Both the position numbers and the translations under genes were made by a program. Under the pieces are notes generated by a model. That model was not told the origin of the DNA and searched no databases. It was given only the letters and a program-made list of their open reading frames with translations. A stretch of 64,000 nucleotides of DNA, taken from NCBI GenBank assembly GCA_040384665.1, contig JAZKIY010000003.1:14529-78528 (forward strand), given 5' to 3'. Shown here piece after piece: positions 26,599 to 36,021 of this stretch (position 1 is its first letter; every line of letters starts with the position of its first letter). Origin of the DNA: PCRC01 sp040384665 (GTDB lineage Bacteria > Pseudomonadota > Gammaproteobacteria > Burkholderiales > Burkholderiaceae_C).

Positions 26599-27716
26599 AC
26601 AGCCCATTTCTTCGTCTGATCGCGCTGGCATTGGCCTGTGTCGTCACCCCGGCAACCTGGGCTGCCAACGGTGGCAGCGAGCGCATCCGCGACTTGGCCA
26701 GCATCTCTGGCGTGCGCGTCAACCAACTGATCGGCTATGGCGTGGTGGTGGGCCTGGACGGCAGCGGCGACGCCACCAACCAGGTGCAGTTCACCGGCCA
26801 GAGCGTGCAGTCGTTGCTGAGCCAGTTTGGTGTCACCTTGCCACCCGGCGTCACGCCACAGATGAAAAACGTGGCGGCGGTGATGGTCACGGCGGCACTG
26901 CCGTCGTTCGCCCAGACCGGGCAACAAATTGACATCACCGTGTCATCGCTGGGCAATGCACGCAGCCTGCGCGGCGGTACTTTGTTGCTGACGCCGCTGC
27001 GTGGCGCGGATGGCCAGATCTACGCCATGGCCCAGGGCAACCTGGTGATCGGTGGGGCAGGGGCTTCGGCTGGGGGCAGCAAGGTCGCCATCAACCACCT
27101 GCTGGCCGGCCGCGTGCCGGGCGGTGCCACGGTGGAGCGGGTGGTGGCCAACGCGGCATTGACCGCCGACGTGATCCATCTGGAACTGAACCAGACCGAT
27201 TTCTCCACCGCCCGTCTGGTGGCCGATGCCATCAACCGCAAGCACGGGGCCGAAGACGTGGCCGCCGCGCTGGACGGCCGGGTGGTGCAGGTGCGCTTTC
27301 CCGGCGTGGGCAGCCGCGTTGCTTTCATCTCGTCGCTGGAAAACATCGAGGTGGCGCTGGAAGCGCCTCCCGCCCGTGTGGTGGTGAACGCCCGCAGCGG
27401 CTCGGTGGTGATGAACCAGTCGGTTCGCCTCGGTGCCTGTGCGGTGGCGCACGGCAGCCTGTCGGTCACGGTGTCGAGCACACCGGTCATCAGTCAGCCG
27501 AATGCATTCTCTGGTGGCCAGACGGTGGTCACCGAAAAAACCGACATCCGTGTGCAACAAGACCCCGGTGTGCTGTTCAACATCCCTGCGAGTGCCGACC
27601 TGGCCGACATCGTCAAGTCGCTGAATGCGCTCGGGGCCACGGCGCAGGATTTGATTGGCATCCTCCAGGCCATCAAGGCGGCGGGCGCACTCAAGGCCGA
27701 GCTGGAAATCATATGA
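26595..27716 (+). CDS. flgI: Flagellar P-ring protein FlgI
   Basis: FlgI forms the periplasmic P ring in the peptidoglycan layer. The 373-residue precursor has a Sec signal peptide (LIALALACVVTPATWA) followed by the conserved RIRDLASISGVRVNQLIGYG and VVVGLDGSGD. The C-terminus (IPASADLADIVKSLNALGAT, then QDLIGILQAIKAAGALKAEL) is also typical. It overlaps flgH and flgJ by four bases each. Confidence 0.97.
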   Translation: MNSPFLRLIALALACVVTPATWAANGGSERIRDLASISGVRVNQLIGYGVVVGLDGSGDATNQVQFTGQSVQSLLSQFGVTLPPGVTPQMKNVAAVMVTAALPSFAQTGQQIDITVSSLGNARSLRGGTLLLTPLRGADGQIYAMAQGNLVIGGAGASAGGSKVAINHLLAGRVPGGATVERVVANAALTADVIHLELNQTDFSTARLVADAINRKHGAEDVAAALDGRVVQVRFPGVGSRVAFISSLENIEVALEAPPARVVVNARSGSVVMNQSVRLGACAVAHGSLSVTVSSTPVISQPNAFSGGQTVVTEKTDIRVQQDPGVLFNIPASADLADIVKSLNALGATAQDLIGILQAIKAAGALKAELEII

Positions 27717-28579
27717 CCATCTCCGACGCTTCCAGTTCGTCGCTGGGCATTGACAGCCGGTCGCTGGACGCGCTTCGGAACGAGGCCACGCGCAACCCGA
27801 ACGGTGCCGCGAGGCAGGCTGCCGTGCAGTTCGAGTCGATGTTCATGCAGATGGTGCTCAAGAGCATGCGCGACGCGACCATCAAGGCCGACGAGTCCAG
27901 CAACACCGGCGGCGACACCTTCACCGGCATGCTGGACACACAAATGGCCAAACAGTTTGCCGGCCGCCCCGGTGGCCTGGCCGACATGATCGAGCGGCAG
28001 CTGTCGCGCCACATGCAGGCGTTGCCTGCGGGCACGAGCGATGCTTTGCCCGCCGTGGCCATACCCGCATTGCCTGCAGCCCTGCCAGTGAACGCCAGGC
28101 CTGGCACACCACAGGCGCAGTTCATCGAGAAGCTGAGCCCCCACGCCCGCGCTGCCGAGCGCGAGACAGGTGTGCCCGCGTCCTTCATCCTCGGGCAGGC
28201 GGCGCTGGAGTCCGGCTGGGGCAAGGGCGAAATCCGCAACCCGGACGGCAGCCCGTCGTTCAACCTGTTTGGCATCAAGGCCAGCGCCGGATGGAAAGGT
28301 GCCACCACCGACGTCCGCACCACCGAGTATGTGAACGGTGAGCCGGTGAAACAAACCGCCCGCTTTCGCAGCTACGGTTCCTACAGCGAGGCGTTTGCCG
28401 ACTACGCCCGCATGCTCAGCAACAGCCCGCGTTACAGCAGCGTTGTGCGCGGCGCCACCAGTGCCGAAGGTTTTGCCAACGGCATGCAGCGCGCGGGCTA
28501 CGCCACCGACCCGGCGTACGCCTCCAAGCTGACCCGCACCATCAATCTGGCGCTGGCGGTGCAGCGCTCCACAGGCTGA
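27713..28579 (+). CDS. flgJ: Flagellar rod cap and muramidase FlgJ
   Basis: FlgJ is the rod cap; in beta/gamma-proteobacteria its C-terminal domain digests peptidoglycan to let the rod through. The N-terminal ~100 residues have the rod-cap motif (QFESMFMQMVLKSMRDATIK). Residues from about 140 on form the glucosaminidase/muramidase domain, with ASFILGQAALESGWGKGEI (catalytic Glu in LESGWG) and SYSEAFADYARML. The 288-residue length fits the two-domain form. Confidence 0.95.
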   Translation: MTISDASSSSLGIDSRSLDALRNEATRNPNGAARQAAVQFESMFMQMVLKSMRDATIKADESSNTGGDTFTGMLDTQMAKQFAGRPGGLADMIERQLSRHMQALPAGTSDALPAVAIPALPAALPVNARPGTPQAQFIEKLSPHARAAERETGVPASFILGQAALESGWGKGEIRNPDGSPSFNLFGIKASAGWKGATTDVRTTEYVNGEPVKQTARFRSYGSYSEAFADYARMLSNSPRYSSVVRGATSAEGFANGMQRAGYATDPAYASKLTRTINLALAVQRSTG

Positions 28580-28589
28580 GGAGATTGCC

Positions 28590-30485
28590 ATGACATCCTT
28601 GTTGAACATTGGCACCCGCAGTCTGGCTGCGGCGCAGGGCGCGCTCAGCACCATTTCGCACAACATCGCCAACGTGAACACCCCTGGGTATTCGCGGCAG
28701 GAGGCGGTGCTGTCCACCGCGTCGGGTCAGTTCACCGGCTCTGGCTTCTTTGGCCGGGGTGTGGACCTGACCACAGTGCGCCGCCAGTACGACCAGTTTT
28801 TGATGGGCGCAGTGCAGTCCAACACGGCCCAGGCCTCGGCCGACGCCGCGCGTTCAGACGCCATGGCCCAGCTCGACAGCCTGTTCTCTGACCCGGAACT
28901 GGGCATTGGTGCCGCAGTCGACGGTTTGTTCTCGGCTGCAGGCGACCTTGGCAACCGGCCTGCAGACACCTCGGTGCGGCAGGCCTTTGTGGCCCGTGCC
29001 GACCAGCTGGCCCAGCGTGTGACCGCAGTGGGCAGCCAGCTGAGCGAAATGGGCCAGTTGGCCGATCTGCGGCTGACCCAGTCGGTAGCACAGGTGAACC
29101 AGCGGCTGACCGAGATCAAGAATCTGAACAACCAGATCGCCCAGTCCCAGACCTCTGGCCATGCCCCCAACGACTGGCTGGACCAGCGCGATGTTGCCTT
29201 GAAGGCCTTGAACGAGCTGATTGGCGTGAGCACGGTTGCGTCGTCTGATGGCAGCATCAACCTGTTTGGAGCCAACGGCGCGCCCTTGCTGGTGGGCAAC
29301 CAGCAGTCGGAACTCCAGGCCGTGCCAGACCCGGCCGACGCCTCCCGCCTCAGTCTGCAGCTCAAAGTGGGGGCGATCACCCAGCCGCTGGATGGCCAGT
29401 CGCTGGGCGGTGGCATTTCCGGGCTGGTTCGCTTCCGCAGCGACGACCTCGCCAATGCCATGAACCAGGTTGGTCGGCTGGCTGTGGTGCTGGCCGACAG
29501 CTTCAACACACAACAGTCTCTGGGTGTGGACGCCAGCGGCGTGCCGGGGCGTGCGCTGTTCACCGTGCCCCAGCCAGTGACGCGTGCCAATTCCGCCAAC
29601 AGTGGCACGAACACCATCACCGCCACGGTCAGCAACAGCGCAGACCTGCAGCCCAGCGACTACCAGGTGGACTGGAACGGCACCGCCTACACCATCACCC
29701 GGCTGTCGGACGGGCACACCACCAATACCGCAATGGTGCCCGCCACGATGGACGGGCTGACCTTCACTTCGTCCGGCCCGATCGCCTCTGGCAACTCGTA
29801 CACCATCCAACCCTATGCGGCGGCGGCCAAAGGGCTGGCAGCCCAGCCCCTGCTGCCGCGTGAGATCGCCACGGGCTATGCCGCCACGGTGGAATCGACC
29901 GCCACCAACAGCGGCAGTGCGTCGGTTCGGCAATTCCAGGTGAACCGCCAGACCACCGACACCACGCTGCCAGTGACCATTGCCTTCAACAACCCACCCA
30001 CCACGTTCAACGTGACGGGCCTGGCCAGTGGCAACCTGACCAACGTGCCCTACACCCCCGGCCAGCGTGTACCAGCGGCACCCGCCGATTACAACGGCTG
30101 GTCGCTCACGCTGGACGGGGCGGCGGCGGCGGGTGACAGTTTTGTAGTCAAGAAGACCCTGAGCCCGGCCAACAACAACGGCAACGCACTGGCGCTTGGC
30201 CGCCTGGCCGATGCGGCACTGGTCGATGGCGCCACCCTGAACGAGTCTTACGCCACGCTGGTAGGGGATGTCGGCATACGCATTCAGAGCGCACGCGACA
30301 GCGCCAACGTGTCGTCCCGCTTGCTGACTGAAGCGACGTCGCGCCAGCAAAACGTGTCGGGGGTGAACCTTGACGAAGAAGCCGCCAACCTGTTGCGTTA
30401 CCAGCAGGCTTACCAGGCTTCGGCCAAGATCATTCAGGCCAGCCAGCAGCTGTTTGACACCTTGTTGTCGGCCGTTAATCGTTAA
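28590..30485 (+). CDS. flgK: Flagellar hook-associated protein 1 FlgK
   Basis: FlgK forms the first hook-filament junction zone. The 631-residue product starts with LLNIGTRSLAAAQGALSTIS and HNIANVNTPGYSRQEAVL, and ends with VNLDEEAANLLRYQQAYQAS and AKIIQASQQLFDTLLSAVNR. The central part is long, variable and Thr/Asn-rich. It is exported with help from FlgN. Confidence 0.96.
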   Translation: MTSLLNIGTRSLAAAQGALSTISHNIANVNTPGYSRQEAVLSTASGQFTGSGFFGRGVDLTTVRRQYDQFLMGAVQSNTAQASADAARSDAMAQLDSLFSDPELGIGAAVDGLFSAAGDLGNRPADTSVRQAFVARADQLAQRVTAVGSQLSEMGQLADLRLTQSVAQVNQRLTEIKNLNNQIAQSQTSGHAPNDWLDQRDVALKALNELIGVSTVASSDGSINLFGANGAPLLVGNQQSELQAVPDPADASRLSLQLKVGAITQPLDGQSLGGGISGLVRFRSDDLANAMNQVGRLAVVLADSFNTQQSLGVDASGVPGRALFTVPQPVTRANSANSGTNTITATVSNSADLQPSDYQVDWNGTAYTITRLSDGHTTNTAMVPATMDGLTFTSSGPIASGNSYTIQPYAAAAKGLAAQPLLPREIATGYAATVESTATNSGSASVRQFQVNRQTTDTTLPVTIAFNNPPTTFNVTGLASGNLTNVPYTPGQRVPAAPADYNGWSLTLDGAAAAGDSFVVKKTLSPANNNGNALALGRLADAALVDGATLNESYATLVGDVGIRIQSARDSANVSSRLLTEATSRQQNVSGVNLDEEAANLLRYQQAYQASAKIIQASQQLFDTLLSAVNR

Positions 30486-30496
30486 CCGGAGGCGCT

Positions 30497-31690
30497 ATGC
30501 GCATCGCCACATTCCAGTCCTCCCAAAACGCCATGACGGGCATCGCCGCTCGCCAGGCGGAACAAGACCGCATTCAAAACCAGTTGTCCACCGGCTTGCG
30601 GGTCAACGCCCCCAGCGACGACCCGGTGGCCGCCGCCCAGGCCGAACTGGCACGCTCGCGCCTGACGCGGGTGGCGCAAGACCAGCGTGCCGCCCAGCTC
30701 AGCAGCAGCCTGCTCACCTCGGCCGACAACTCGCTCGCCCAGGGGGTTGATGTCCTTCAAGGGATGCGTGACACGTTGGTGGCGGCCGGCAACGGCAGCT
30801 ACAGCCCTGCCGAGCGAAAAATCCTTGCCGAGCAGTTGAGCGCTGCACGCGACCGGCTGCTGGCGGTGGCCAACACCCGCGACAGCACCGGTGGTTTTGT
30901 TTTCTCGGGGCAGGGCACAGCGGACAGCCCGGTCAGTGGCAACAGCCTGCCAAGTTATGACCCTGTTGCTGGTGAACAGCGGATTGGTGCCGATGCCCGC
31001 TACGCGAGCAATGTGGATGGCAGGGCTGCCTTTGTGGCTTTGCCGCGTGGCAATGGTGTGTTTGTGCCTGGATCTCTGGCGGCCAATACCGGTTCGGCCT
31101 CGGTCGACGCAGGCCGCGTCACCGACGCTTCCTTGCTGACAGGGCACGACTACCAGATCACCATCACCGGCACGTCGGGCAGCTTGCAGTACAGCGTGAA
31201 CGACCTGACGGCAGGCACCATGCTCAGCACCGGCACACCATTTGCCAGCGGCAGCGCCATCGACATTGAAGGGCAGCGCGTGGTGGTCACCGGTGTACCC
31301 CAGGCGGGTGACCAGTTTGAACTGAAGCCCGCAGGCCAGCAGTCGATTTTCAAGACGGTGGACGATGCCATTGCCTTGCTGCAGGACCCGAGCGTTTCTC
31401 CATCCCGTTACGCCGAACGCCTGCAGGCGGTGCAAACCAGCCTCGATGGTGCGCTGGACCGGATGTCTTTCCTGCGCACCAAGGTGGGGGAGGAGCTCAA
31501 CTCCACCGACGCGGCCTTCGCCAGCAACAGCCAGCTGGCGCTGCAGACGGAGTCCCGGCGCAGCGACCTGCGCGACCTGGACTATGCCGGTGCGGTGTCG
31601 GACATGCAGGTCAACCAGACCGCTTTGCAGGCTGCCCTCAAATCCTACGCCAACTTCGCACGCCTGTCGCTGTTTGACAGCCTGAACTGA
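30497..31690 (+). CDS. flgL: Flagellar hook-associated protein 3 FlgL
   Basis: FlgL is the second junction protein between FlgK and the filament. The 397-residue product has the flagellin-like N-terminus (MRIATFQSSQNAMTGIAARQ, then QNQLSTGLRVNAPSDDPVAA) and C-terminus (SDLRDLDYAGAVSDMQVNQT, ALQAALKSYANFARLSLFD). It is the last gene of the flgB-L operon, 11 bases after flgK. Confidence 0.95.
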   Translation: MRIATFQSSQNAMTGIAARQAEQDRIQNQLSTGLRVNAPSDDPVAAAQAELARSRLTRVAQDQRAAQLSSSLLTSADNSLAQGVDVLQGMRDTLVAAGNGSYSPAERKILAEQLSAARDRLLAVANTRDSTGGFVFSGQGTADSPVSGNSLPSYDPVAGEQRIGADARYASNVDGRAAFVALPRGNGVFVPGSLAANTGSASVDAGRVTDASLLTGHDYQITITGTSGSLQYSVNDLTAGTMLSTGTPFASGSAIDIEGQRVVVTGVPQAGDQFELKPAGQQSIFKTVDDAIALLQDPSVSPSRYAERLQAVQTSLDGALDRMSFLRTKVGEELNSTDAAFASNSQLALQTESRRSDLRDLDYAGAVSDMQVNQTALQAALKSYANFARLSLFDSLN

Positions 31691-31737
31691 CGCCTGCGAC
31701 CGCACACCGCGGTCATCTCCTGTTTGCTGCGCAGCCT

Positions 31738-31757
31738 GCCCGTGTGGGGACACGGGC
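31738..31757 (+). terminator. GC-rich hairpin after flgL, possible terminator
   Basis: GCCCGTGT-GGGG-ACACGGGC is a perfect 8-bp stem, extended outward by GCTGCG/CGCAGC. It lies 47 bases after the flgL stop. No T-run follows, so intrinsic termination is uncertain. Confidence 0.4.
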
Positions 31758-31875
31758 GGGCCGCAGCATTGTCTGGCTCGGCAAGGCCAACATTGGCACT
31801 GCACAACCGCCCATTTGCACCCAAAACACGGTGTTCAGCAGTGGATATGGCGCCTGTCGACCGGCCTTATTCATC

Positions 31876-31902
31876 TCAAGTTGATTTCACCTCTGCCGTT
31901 AC
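31876..31902 (+). promoter_or_regulatory. Sigma-28 (FliA) promoter of the chemotaxis operon
   Basis: TCAAGTTG-N11-GCCGTTAC matches the sigma-28 pattern closely with the exact 19-base offset. It precedes the first chemotaxis gene and would place the whole mcp-cheB operon in the FliA regulon. Confidence 0.75.
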
Positions 31903-32064
31903 TAAATGCATCAACGCAATTTGCGTCTGAGCAACAAGAAGTGCAGAGGTGTGAGATGTGTCAGTGGGCGATGGGCGTGCAAAGGCGGATCAGCCGTGCT
32001 GGCACGCAAGACCATTTGCCCTGCATGCCGACACGCTCTTGCCTCCCTCACATCGATTGACACC

Positions 32065-33141
32065 ATGCAGGCAAACACTTCATCACTCACCAGCCAGTAT
32101 GGCGTTTCAGACGCTGGCCCATCGATCACTGCCCGTTGCAGAGCCTGGTTCGGTGCGAGAGCGTCGAAACCTGCGTCTGTACACACCTCCAGCATGGCCG
32201 CCGACATTGGCGAACGGCTGGGTGAAGCCTCGCGCATCTGGACGGCACATTTGGGAACAGCCCAAAACCAGATGCGTGACGCCACTGAGAATTTGCTGGC
32301 TGGTTTCACCAGCATCCTCGACGAGCTGAACCACATCACCGGCTCGGGCGGTCACGCGTTGCCGGGCGCAGCGAATGCCGCCGAACTGGACGAACGTGCC
32401 ACCATGTTGTCGCGTTGCGAGTCGCAACTGCATGGCCTGTTGCAGAACTTCGAGGCCTTCATCCATTCCCGCGACCAGGTGCTGGGGTCGGTCAAGACCC
32501 TGTCGGCGTCTTCGGGCAGCCTGAGCGAGATGGCCGACGATGTGGCCAAGTTGGCCCGTCAGACCAGCCTGCTGTCGATCAACGCGGCCATAGAGGCGGC
32601 GCGTGCGGGCAACAGTGGTCGTGGCTTTGCCGTGGTGGCCGGTGAGGTGCGTCGCCTGTCCAATGAATCGGGCGACACCGGCCGGCGCATCAGCAGCCAG
32701 GTGCAGGAGTTTTCGGGCTGCATGCAGCGGGCATTGGCACAGGCCTCAGAGTACTCGCTGCGCGACGCCCACACGATCAAGGCTTCCGAGGACACCATCA
32801 ACGAGGTGGTCACCCAGGTGGACACCACGGTCTCGGCCCTGAACGCCCGTGCGGTGGAGCTCAGCGCACGCGGTGAAATCATCAAGGCGCAGGTTGAGCA
32901 GCTGATGATTTCCTTCCAGTTCCAGGACCGGGTTCATCAGATCATGACCCAGGTCAGCGATTCCATGGCCAGCTCTGTGGCCTGTCTCCAGGAGGCCCTG
33001 GCCACTGGCACGGTTCCAGACCAAACCGAATGGCAGGCCCTGCTCAACGCTGGATACACCACCGATGAGCAACGGGCCGTTGCCCATGGTGGCTCGACAG
33101 AGCCAGCGCGGTCCACCGGCGGCGACACCACTTTTTTCTGA
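32065..33141 (+). CDS. Soluble methyl-accepting chemotaxis-like protein
   Basis: The 358-residue product has a C-terminal chemoreceptor signalling hairpin. The tip reads SLLSINAAIEAARAGNSGRG, followed by FAVVAGEVRRLSNES, which is the region that binds CheA and CheW. There is no membrane segment, so it is a cytoplasmic receptor. Residues 1-150 have no recognised sensor domain. The ATG at 32065 is preferred; the frame remains open upstream to 31906 but that start coincides with the promoter. First gene of the operon, followed by a cheY-like gene. Confidence 0.8.
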   Translation: MQANTSSLTSQYGVSDAGPSITARCRAWFGARASKPASVHTSSMAADIGERLGEASRIWTAHLGTAQNQMRDATENLLAGFTSILDELNHITGSGGHALPGAANAAELDERATMLSRCESQLHGLLQNFEAFIHSRDQVLGSVKTLSASSGSLSEMADDVAKLARQTSLLSINAAIEAARAGNSGRGFAVVAGEVRRLSNESGDTGRRISSQVQEFSGCMQRALAQASEYSLRDAHTIKASEDTINEVVTQVDTTVSALNARAVELSARGEIIKAQVEQLMISFQFQDRVHQIMTQVSDSMASSVACLQEALATGTVPDQTEWQALLNAGYTTDEQRAVAHGGSTEPARSTGGDTTFF

Positions 33142-33152
33142 ACTGAATGCCC

Positions 33153-33524
33153 ATGGCAAAAACCATACTCATCGTGGACGACTCCAGCTCACTCCGCACC
33201 GTCGTCAAGCTCGCACTGGTCCGTGCGGGTTATGAGGTGCACGAAGCCGGTGATGGGGTAGAGGGCCTGAGCAAGCTCGACAGTGTCAGCAAGGTCAACC
33301 TGATCGTCAGTGACGTCAACATGCCCAACATGGACGGCATCACCTTTGTGTCACGTGTCAAGCAGCACCCTCGCCACAAGTTCACGCCGGTGATCATGCT
33401 CACCACCGAAGGACAGGACGCCAAGAAAGAACAGGGGCGGGCGGCCGGTGCCAAGGCCTGGATCGTCAAGCCCTTCAACCCACCGCAACTGCTGGATGCG
33501 GTGTCCAAGCTCATTCTCCCCTGA
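33153..33524 (+). CDS. CheY-like response regulator (second copy)
   Basis: A single receiver domain of 123 residues from the ATG at 33153 (an ATG at 33147 would add two). The phospho-acceptor is Asp54 (LIVSDVNMPNMDG), with the DD pair at 9-10, the Thr in MLTTEG and the Lys in WIVKPF. It is a paralogue of the motor CheY at 12,454 and sits next to a STAS protein and CheA. It may act as a phosphate sink, a CheA-linked adaptor, or a second switch signal; the sequence does not decide. Confidence 0.85.
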   Translation: MAKTILIVDDSSSLRTVVKLALVRAGYEVHEAGDGVEGLSKLDSVSKVNLIVSDVNMPNMDGITFVSRVKQHPRHKFTPVIMLTTEGQDAKKEQGRAAGAKAWIVKPFNPPQLLDAVSKLILP

Positions 33525-33530
33525 GGCACC

Positions 33531-33827
33531 ATGTCCCATTCACTTGCCTTGCCCCGGGAATTGACCATATACACGGCCAGTGAAACCCGCACCGATTGGT
33601 TGACCTGGCTGACCACGTTGCCCGTGGACGCCATCGTCGATGGCTCAGCCGTTGACCAGGTGGACGGCGCCGGCCTGCAATTGCTGGTGGCCCTGCGCCG
33701 TGCGGTGCTTCAACGCGGGCACAGCTGGTGCCTGCAGTCGGCCAGCGCCACCTTGAATCAGGCCTGCGAGGTCCTCGGTGTTGCTGCGTTGCTGTCTGCC
33801 AGCCCTGCCAAAGGAGACGCCGCATGA
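33531..33827 (+). CDS. STAS-domain protein in the chemotaxis operon
   Basis: The 98-residue product has the STAS/anti-anti-sigma layout: an initial strand (ELTIYTASETRTDWLTWL), then VDAIVDGSAVDQVDGAGLQL and LLVALRRAVLQRGHSW. The segment VDGSAVDQVDGAGLQLL corresponds to the STAS phosphorylation loop, where Asp-x-Ser/Ala precedes a helix. Here the usual Ser position reads Ala or Gly, so phosphorylation is uncertain. It overlaps cheA by four bases (ATGA), a sign of coupled translation. STAS proteins of unknown role occur in other chemotaxis operons. Confidence 0.75.
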   Translation: MSHSLALPRELTIYTASETRTDWLTWLTTLPVDAIVDGSAVDQVDGAGLQLLVALRRAVLQRGHSWCLQSASATLNQACEVLGVAALLSASPAKGDAA

Positions 33828-35998
33828 GCCGCAGCACCGAAGAAATGGACAGCAGCTTCATTGCCGAAGCGCTGCCGGCTTTCATCAGCGAAGCCCAGGA
33901 GCAGATTGAGGGCATCGAGTTGCTGTTGCTGCAACTGGAAGACAACCCCAGTGACCGCAATGTGCTGGATGCGTTGTTCCGCTGCGCCCACACGGTCAAA
34001 GGCTCGGCCGGCATATTTGGTCTGGACCGGGTGGTCGCTTTCACCCACCACGTCGAGTCTTTGCTGGACCGCATGCGCGAAGGCGAAGTGATGCTCACCC
34101 CCCAACTCAGCACCTTGTTGTTGCAATGCAATGACCAGATCCGTTTGTTGGTCGAGGCGGGTACTGAGCATTCGACTGCCGATACCCAGCCTTTGCGCGA
34201 TGCGCTGATCGCGCAGCTGTCGGCCGCCAGTGGCGCTCCGGCTTCCGGGCCTGGGGTGTCAGCGGCGGTCACAACGCCAGAAAATGCCACGGGCTGCTGG
34301 CTGGTATCGGCCAAGTTTGGCGTGGACACTTTCCGCAATGGCATGGACCCATCCACGATTGTTGCCTACCTCGGTGGTTTGGGGGCAGTTAACGCGGTGG
34401 CCTGCGACATCGGCGAGATCCCGTCACTGGATGCACTGGACGCCGAATCGTGCCACTGGCATGTGCTGCTGACGCTGGACACCGAAGCCGCGCTCGAGAA
34501 AATCGAAGCGGCGTTCAGTTTCGTCAGCGACGACTGCGAACTCGACCTGGTTGCACCCAATGCAAGGCCAGAGGCGTTGCAGGTCTTGGTCGCCAAATAC
34601 GCCGGCAACGCCGGATTTTCCGGGATGTTGCAAACCGTCGGGATGGCGCCCGCCAATGTGGCGCAGTCCACAACCATTGGTGAGTGTGCGGTTGTGGCCA
34701 ACGTGGCTGCCGAAGTGTGCGGCACCGCAGCCAGTCCATTGCCTGTCACGGCCCGGGTTCAGCGGCAGGGTGAAGTCAGTGCGTCCGACGACCAGCGCTT
34801 CATCCGTGTCCAGGCCGACCGGTTGGACGCTGTGATCAACCTGCTCGGCGAGCTGGTGATTGCCGGTGCCGGTGCCTCGCTGCTGGCCCGCCAGACACGC
34901 CAGGGCACGCTGATCGAGGCCAACCAGCAGATCACCCGCTTGGTCGAGGAAGTCCGCAACGGCACGCTTCAGCTGCGCATGGTGCCCATCGGTGAGACCT
35001 TCTCCCGCTTCCGCCGCGTGGTGCGTGACACCGCGGCTGAATTGGGCAAAGACGTGGCACTGGAAATTGTTGGCGGTGAAACGGAACTCGACAAATCTGT
35101 GGTCGAACGCATCGCCGACCCCCTGATGCACTTGGTGCGCAATGGCCTGGACCATGGCCTGGAGACGCCTGAAGTGCGGCTGGCTGCTGGTAAATCAGAG
35201 CAGGGCAAGCTCACCCTGTCGGCCTGCCACGAGGGTGGCAGCATTGTCATCCGCATCCTGGACGATGGACGCGGCATTTCTCGCGAGCGGGTGTTGGCCC
35301 GCGCCTGGGACCGTGGCCTGGTGGACCGTGCGGTCACGCCGTCCGACAGCGACATTCTCAAACTGATTTTTGAACCCGGCTTCTCCACCGCAGAACAGGT
35401 GACCAACCTGTCGGGTCGCGGTGTTGGCATGGACGTGGTCCGTCGCAACATCGAGGCCTTGCGTGGCACGGTCAACGTGTCCAGCGAAGAAGGCCACGGC
35501 AGCACCATCGAGATCCGCCTGCCATTGACGCTCGCCATCATCGACGGCTTTCTGGTCAGTGTGGGCAACAGCAAATTCATCTTCCCGCTGGACGCGGTTG
35601 TCGAGGTCATCGAAACCCGGCCGACTACGTCGCAGACCGATGCCAAAGGCCGCTCGGTGCTCGAACTGCGTGGTCAAGTCCTGCCGGTGGTCAGCCTGCG
35701 CAGCCTCTACGCATTGGAATCGGACGAACCCGAGCGCGCCAGTGTGGTGGTTATCCAGACGGGCACCAACCGCTATGGCGTGGTGGTCGACCAGTTGCTG
35801 GGCCAGCACCAGACCGTCATCAAGCCGCTGGGCCGCATGTTCCGCAGCCTGCGCGGCATGTCGGGTTCCTCCATTCTGGGCAACGGTGAGGTGGCCCTGA
35901 TTTTTGATGTGCACTCCCTGAGCCAGCTCGCCGCCGAGCAAACCCTTACCTCCCTCAACCCCTCGCGGGATGCCAGCGCGCTGGACCGCGCCCACTGA
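33824..35998 (+). CDS. cheA: Chemotaxis histidine kinase CheA
   Basis: CheA phosphorylates CheY and CheB in response to receptors. From the ATG at 33824 (AAGGAG upstream) the 724-residue product has the P1 domain with phosphorylated His56 (RCAHTVKGSAG) and a P2-like region. Dimerisation and ATPase domains follow, with the N box (HLVRNGLDHGLETP), G1 (ILDDGRGIS) and G2 (LSGRGVGMDVVRRNI). The P5 CheW-like regulatory domain is at the C-terminus. All catalytic motifs are intact. Confidence 0.97.
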   Translation: MSRSTEEMDSSFIAEALPAFISEAQEQIEGIELLLLQLEDNPSDRNVLDALFRCAHTVKGSAGIFGLDRVVAFTHHVESLLDRMREGEVMLTPQLSTLLLQCNDQIRLLVEAGTEHSTADTQPLRDALIAQLSAASGAPASGPGVSAAVTTPENATGCWLVSAKFGVDTFRNGMDPSTIVAYLGGLGAVNAVACDIGEIPSLDALDAESCHWHVLLTLDTEAALEKIEAAFSFVSDDCELDLVAPNARPEALQVLVAKYAGNAGFSGMLQTVGMAPANVAQSTTIGECAVVANVAAEVCGTAASPLPVTARVQRQGEVSASDDQRFIRVQADRLDAVINLLGELVIAGAGASLLARQTRQGTLIEANQQITRLVEEVRNGTLQLRMVPIGETFSRFRRVVRDTAAELGKDVALEIVGGETELDKSVVERIADPLMHLVRNGLDHGLETPEVRLAAGKSEQGKLTLSACHEGGSIVIRILDDGRGISRERVLARAWDRGLVDRAVTPSDSDILKLIFEPGFSTAEQVTNLSGRGVGMDVVRRNIEALRGTVNVSSEEGHGSTIEIRLPLTLAIIDGFLVSVGNSKFIFPLDAVVEVIETRPTTSQTDAKGRSVLELRGQVLPVVSLRSLYALESDEPERASVVVIQTGTNRYGVVVDQLLGQHQTVIKPLGRMFRSLRGMSGSSILGNGEVALIFDVHSLSQLAAEQTLTSLNPSRDASALDRAH

Positions 35999-36021
35999 TT
36001 TTTGTACGAAGGAAACGCAAC

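Larger units (their letters stand above)
31691..32064 (+). promoter_or_regulatory. Intergenic region between flgL and the chemotaxis operon (374 bp)
   Basis: The left part contains a strong hairpin (listed separately). The middle holds a sigma-28 promoter. From 31906 to 32064 the frame of the downstream gene stays open, but the ATG at 31906 lies at the predicted transcription start, so this stretch is more likely an untranslated leader of about 155 bases. No other gene is seen. Confidence 0.6.

Noticed and set aside
31906..32064. N-terminal extension of the soluble chemoreceptor with several cysteines (CPAC and others), possibly metal-binding
   Set aside because: Its ATG lies at the predicted transcription start of the sigma-28 promoter, so it would have no leader; the ATG at 32065 is the better start.
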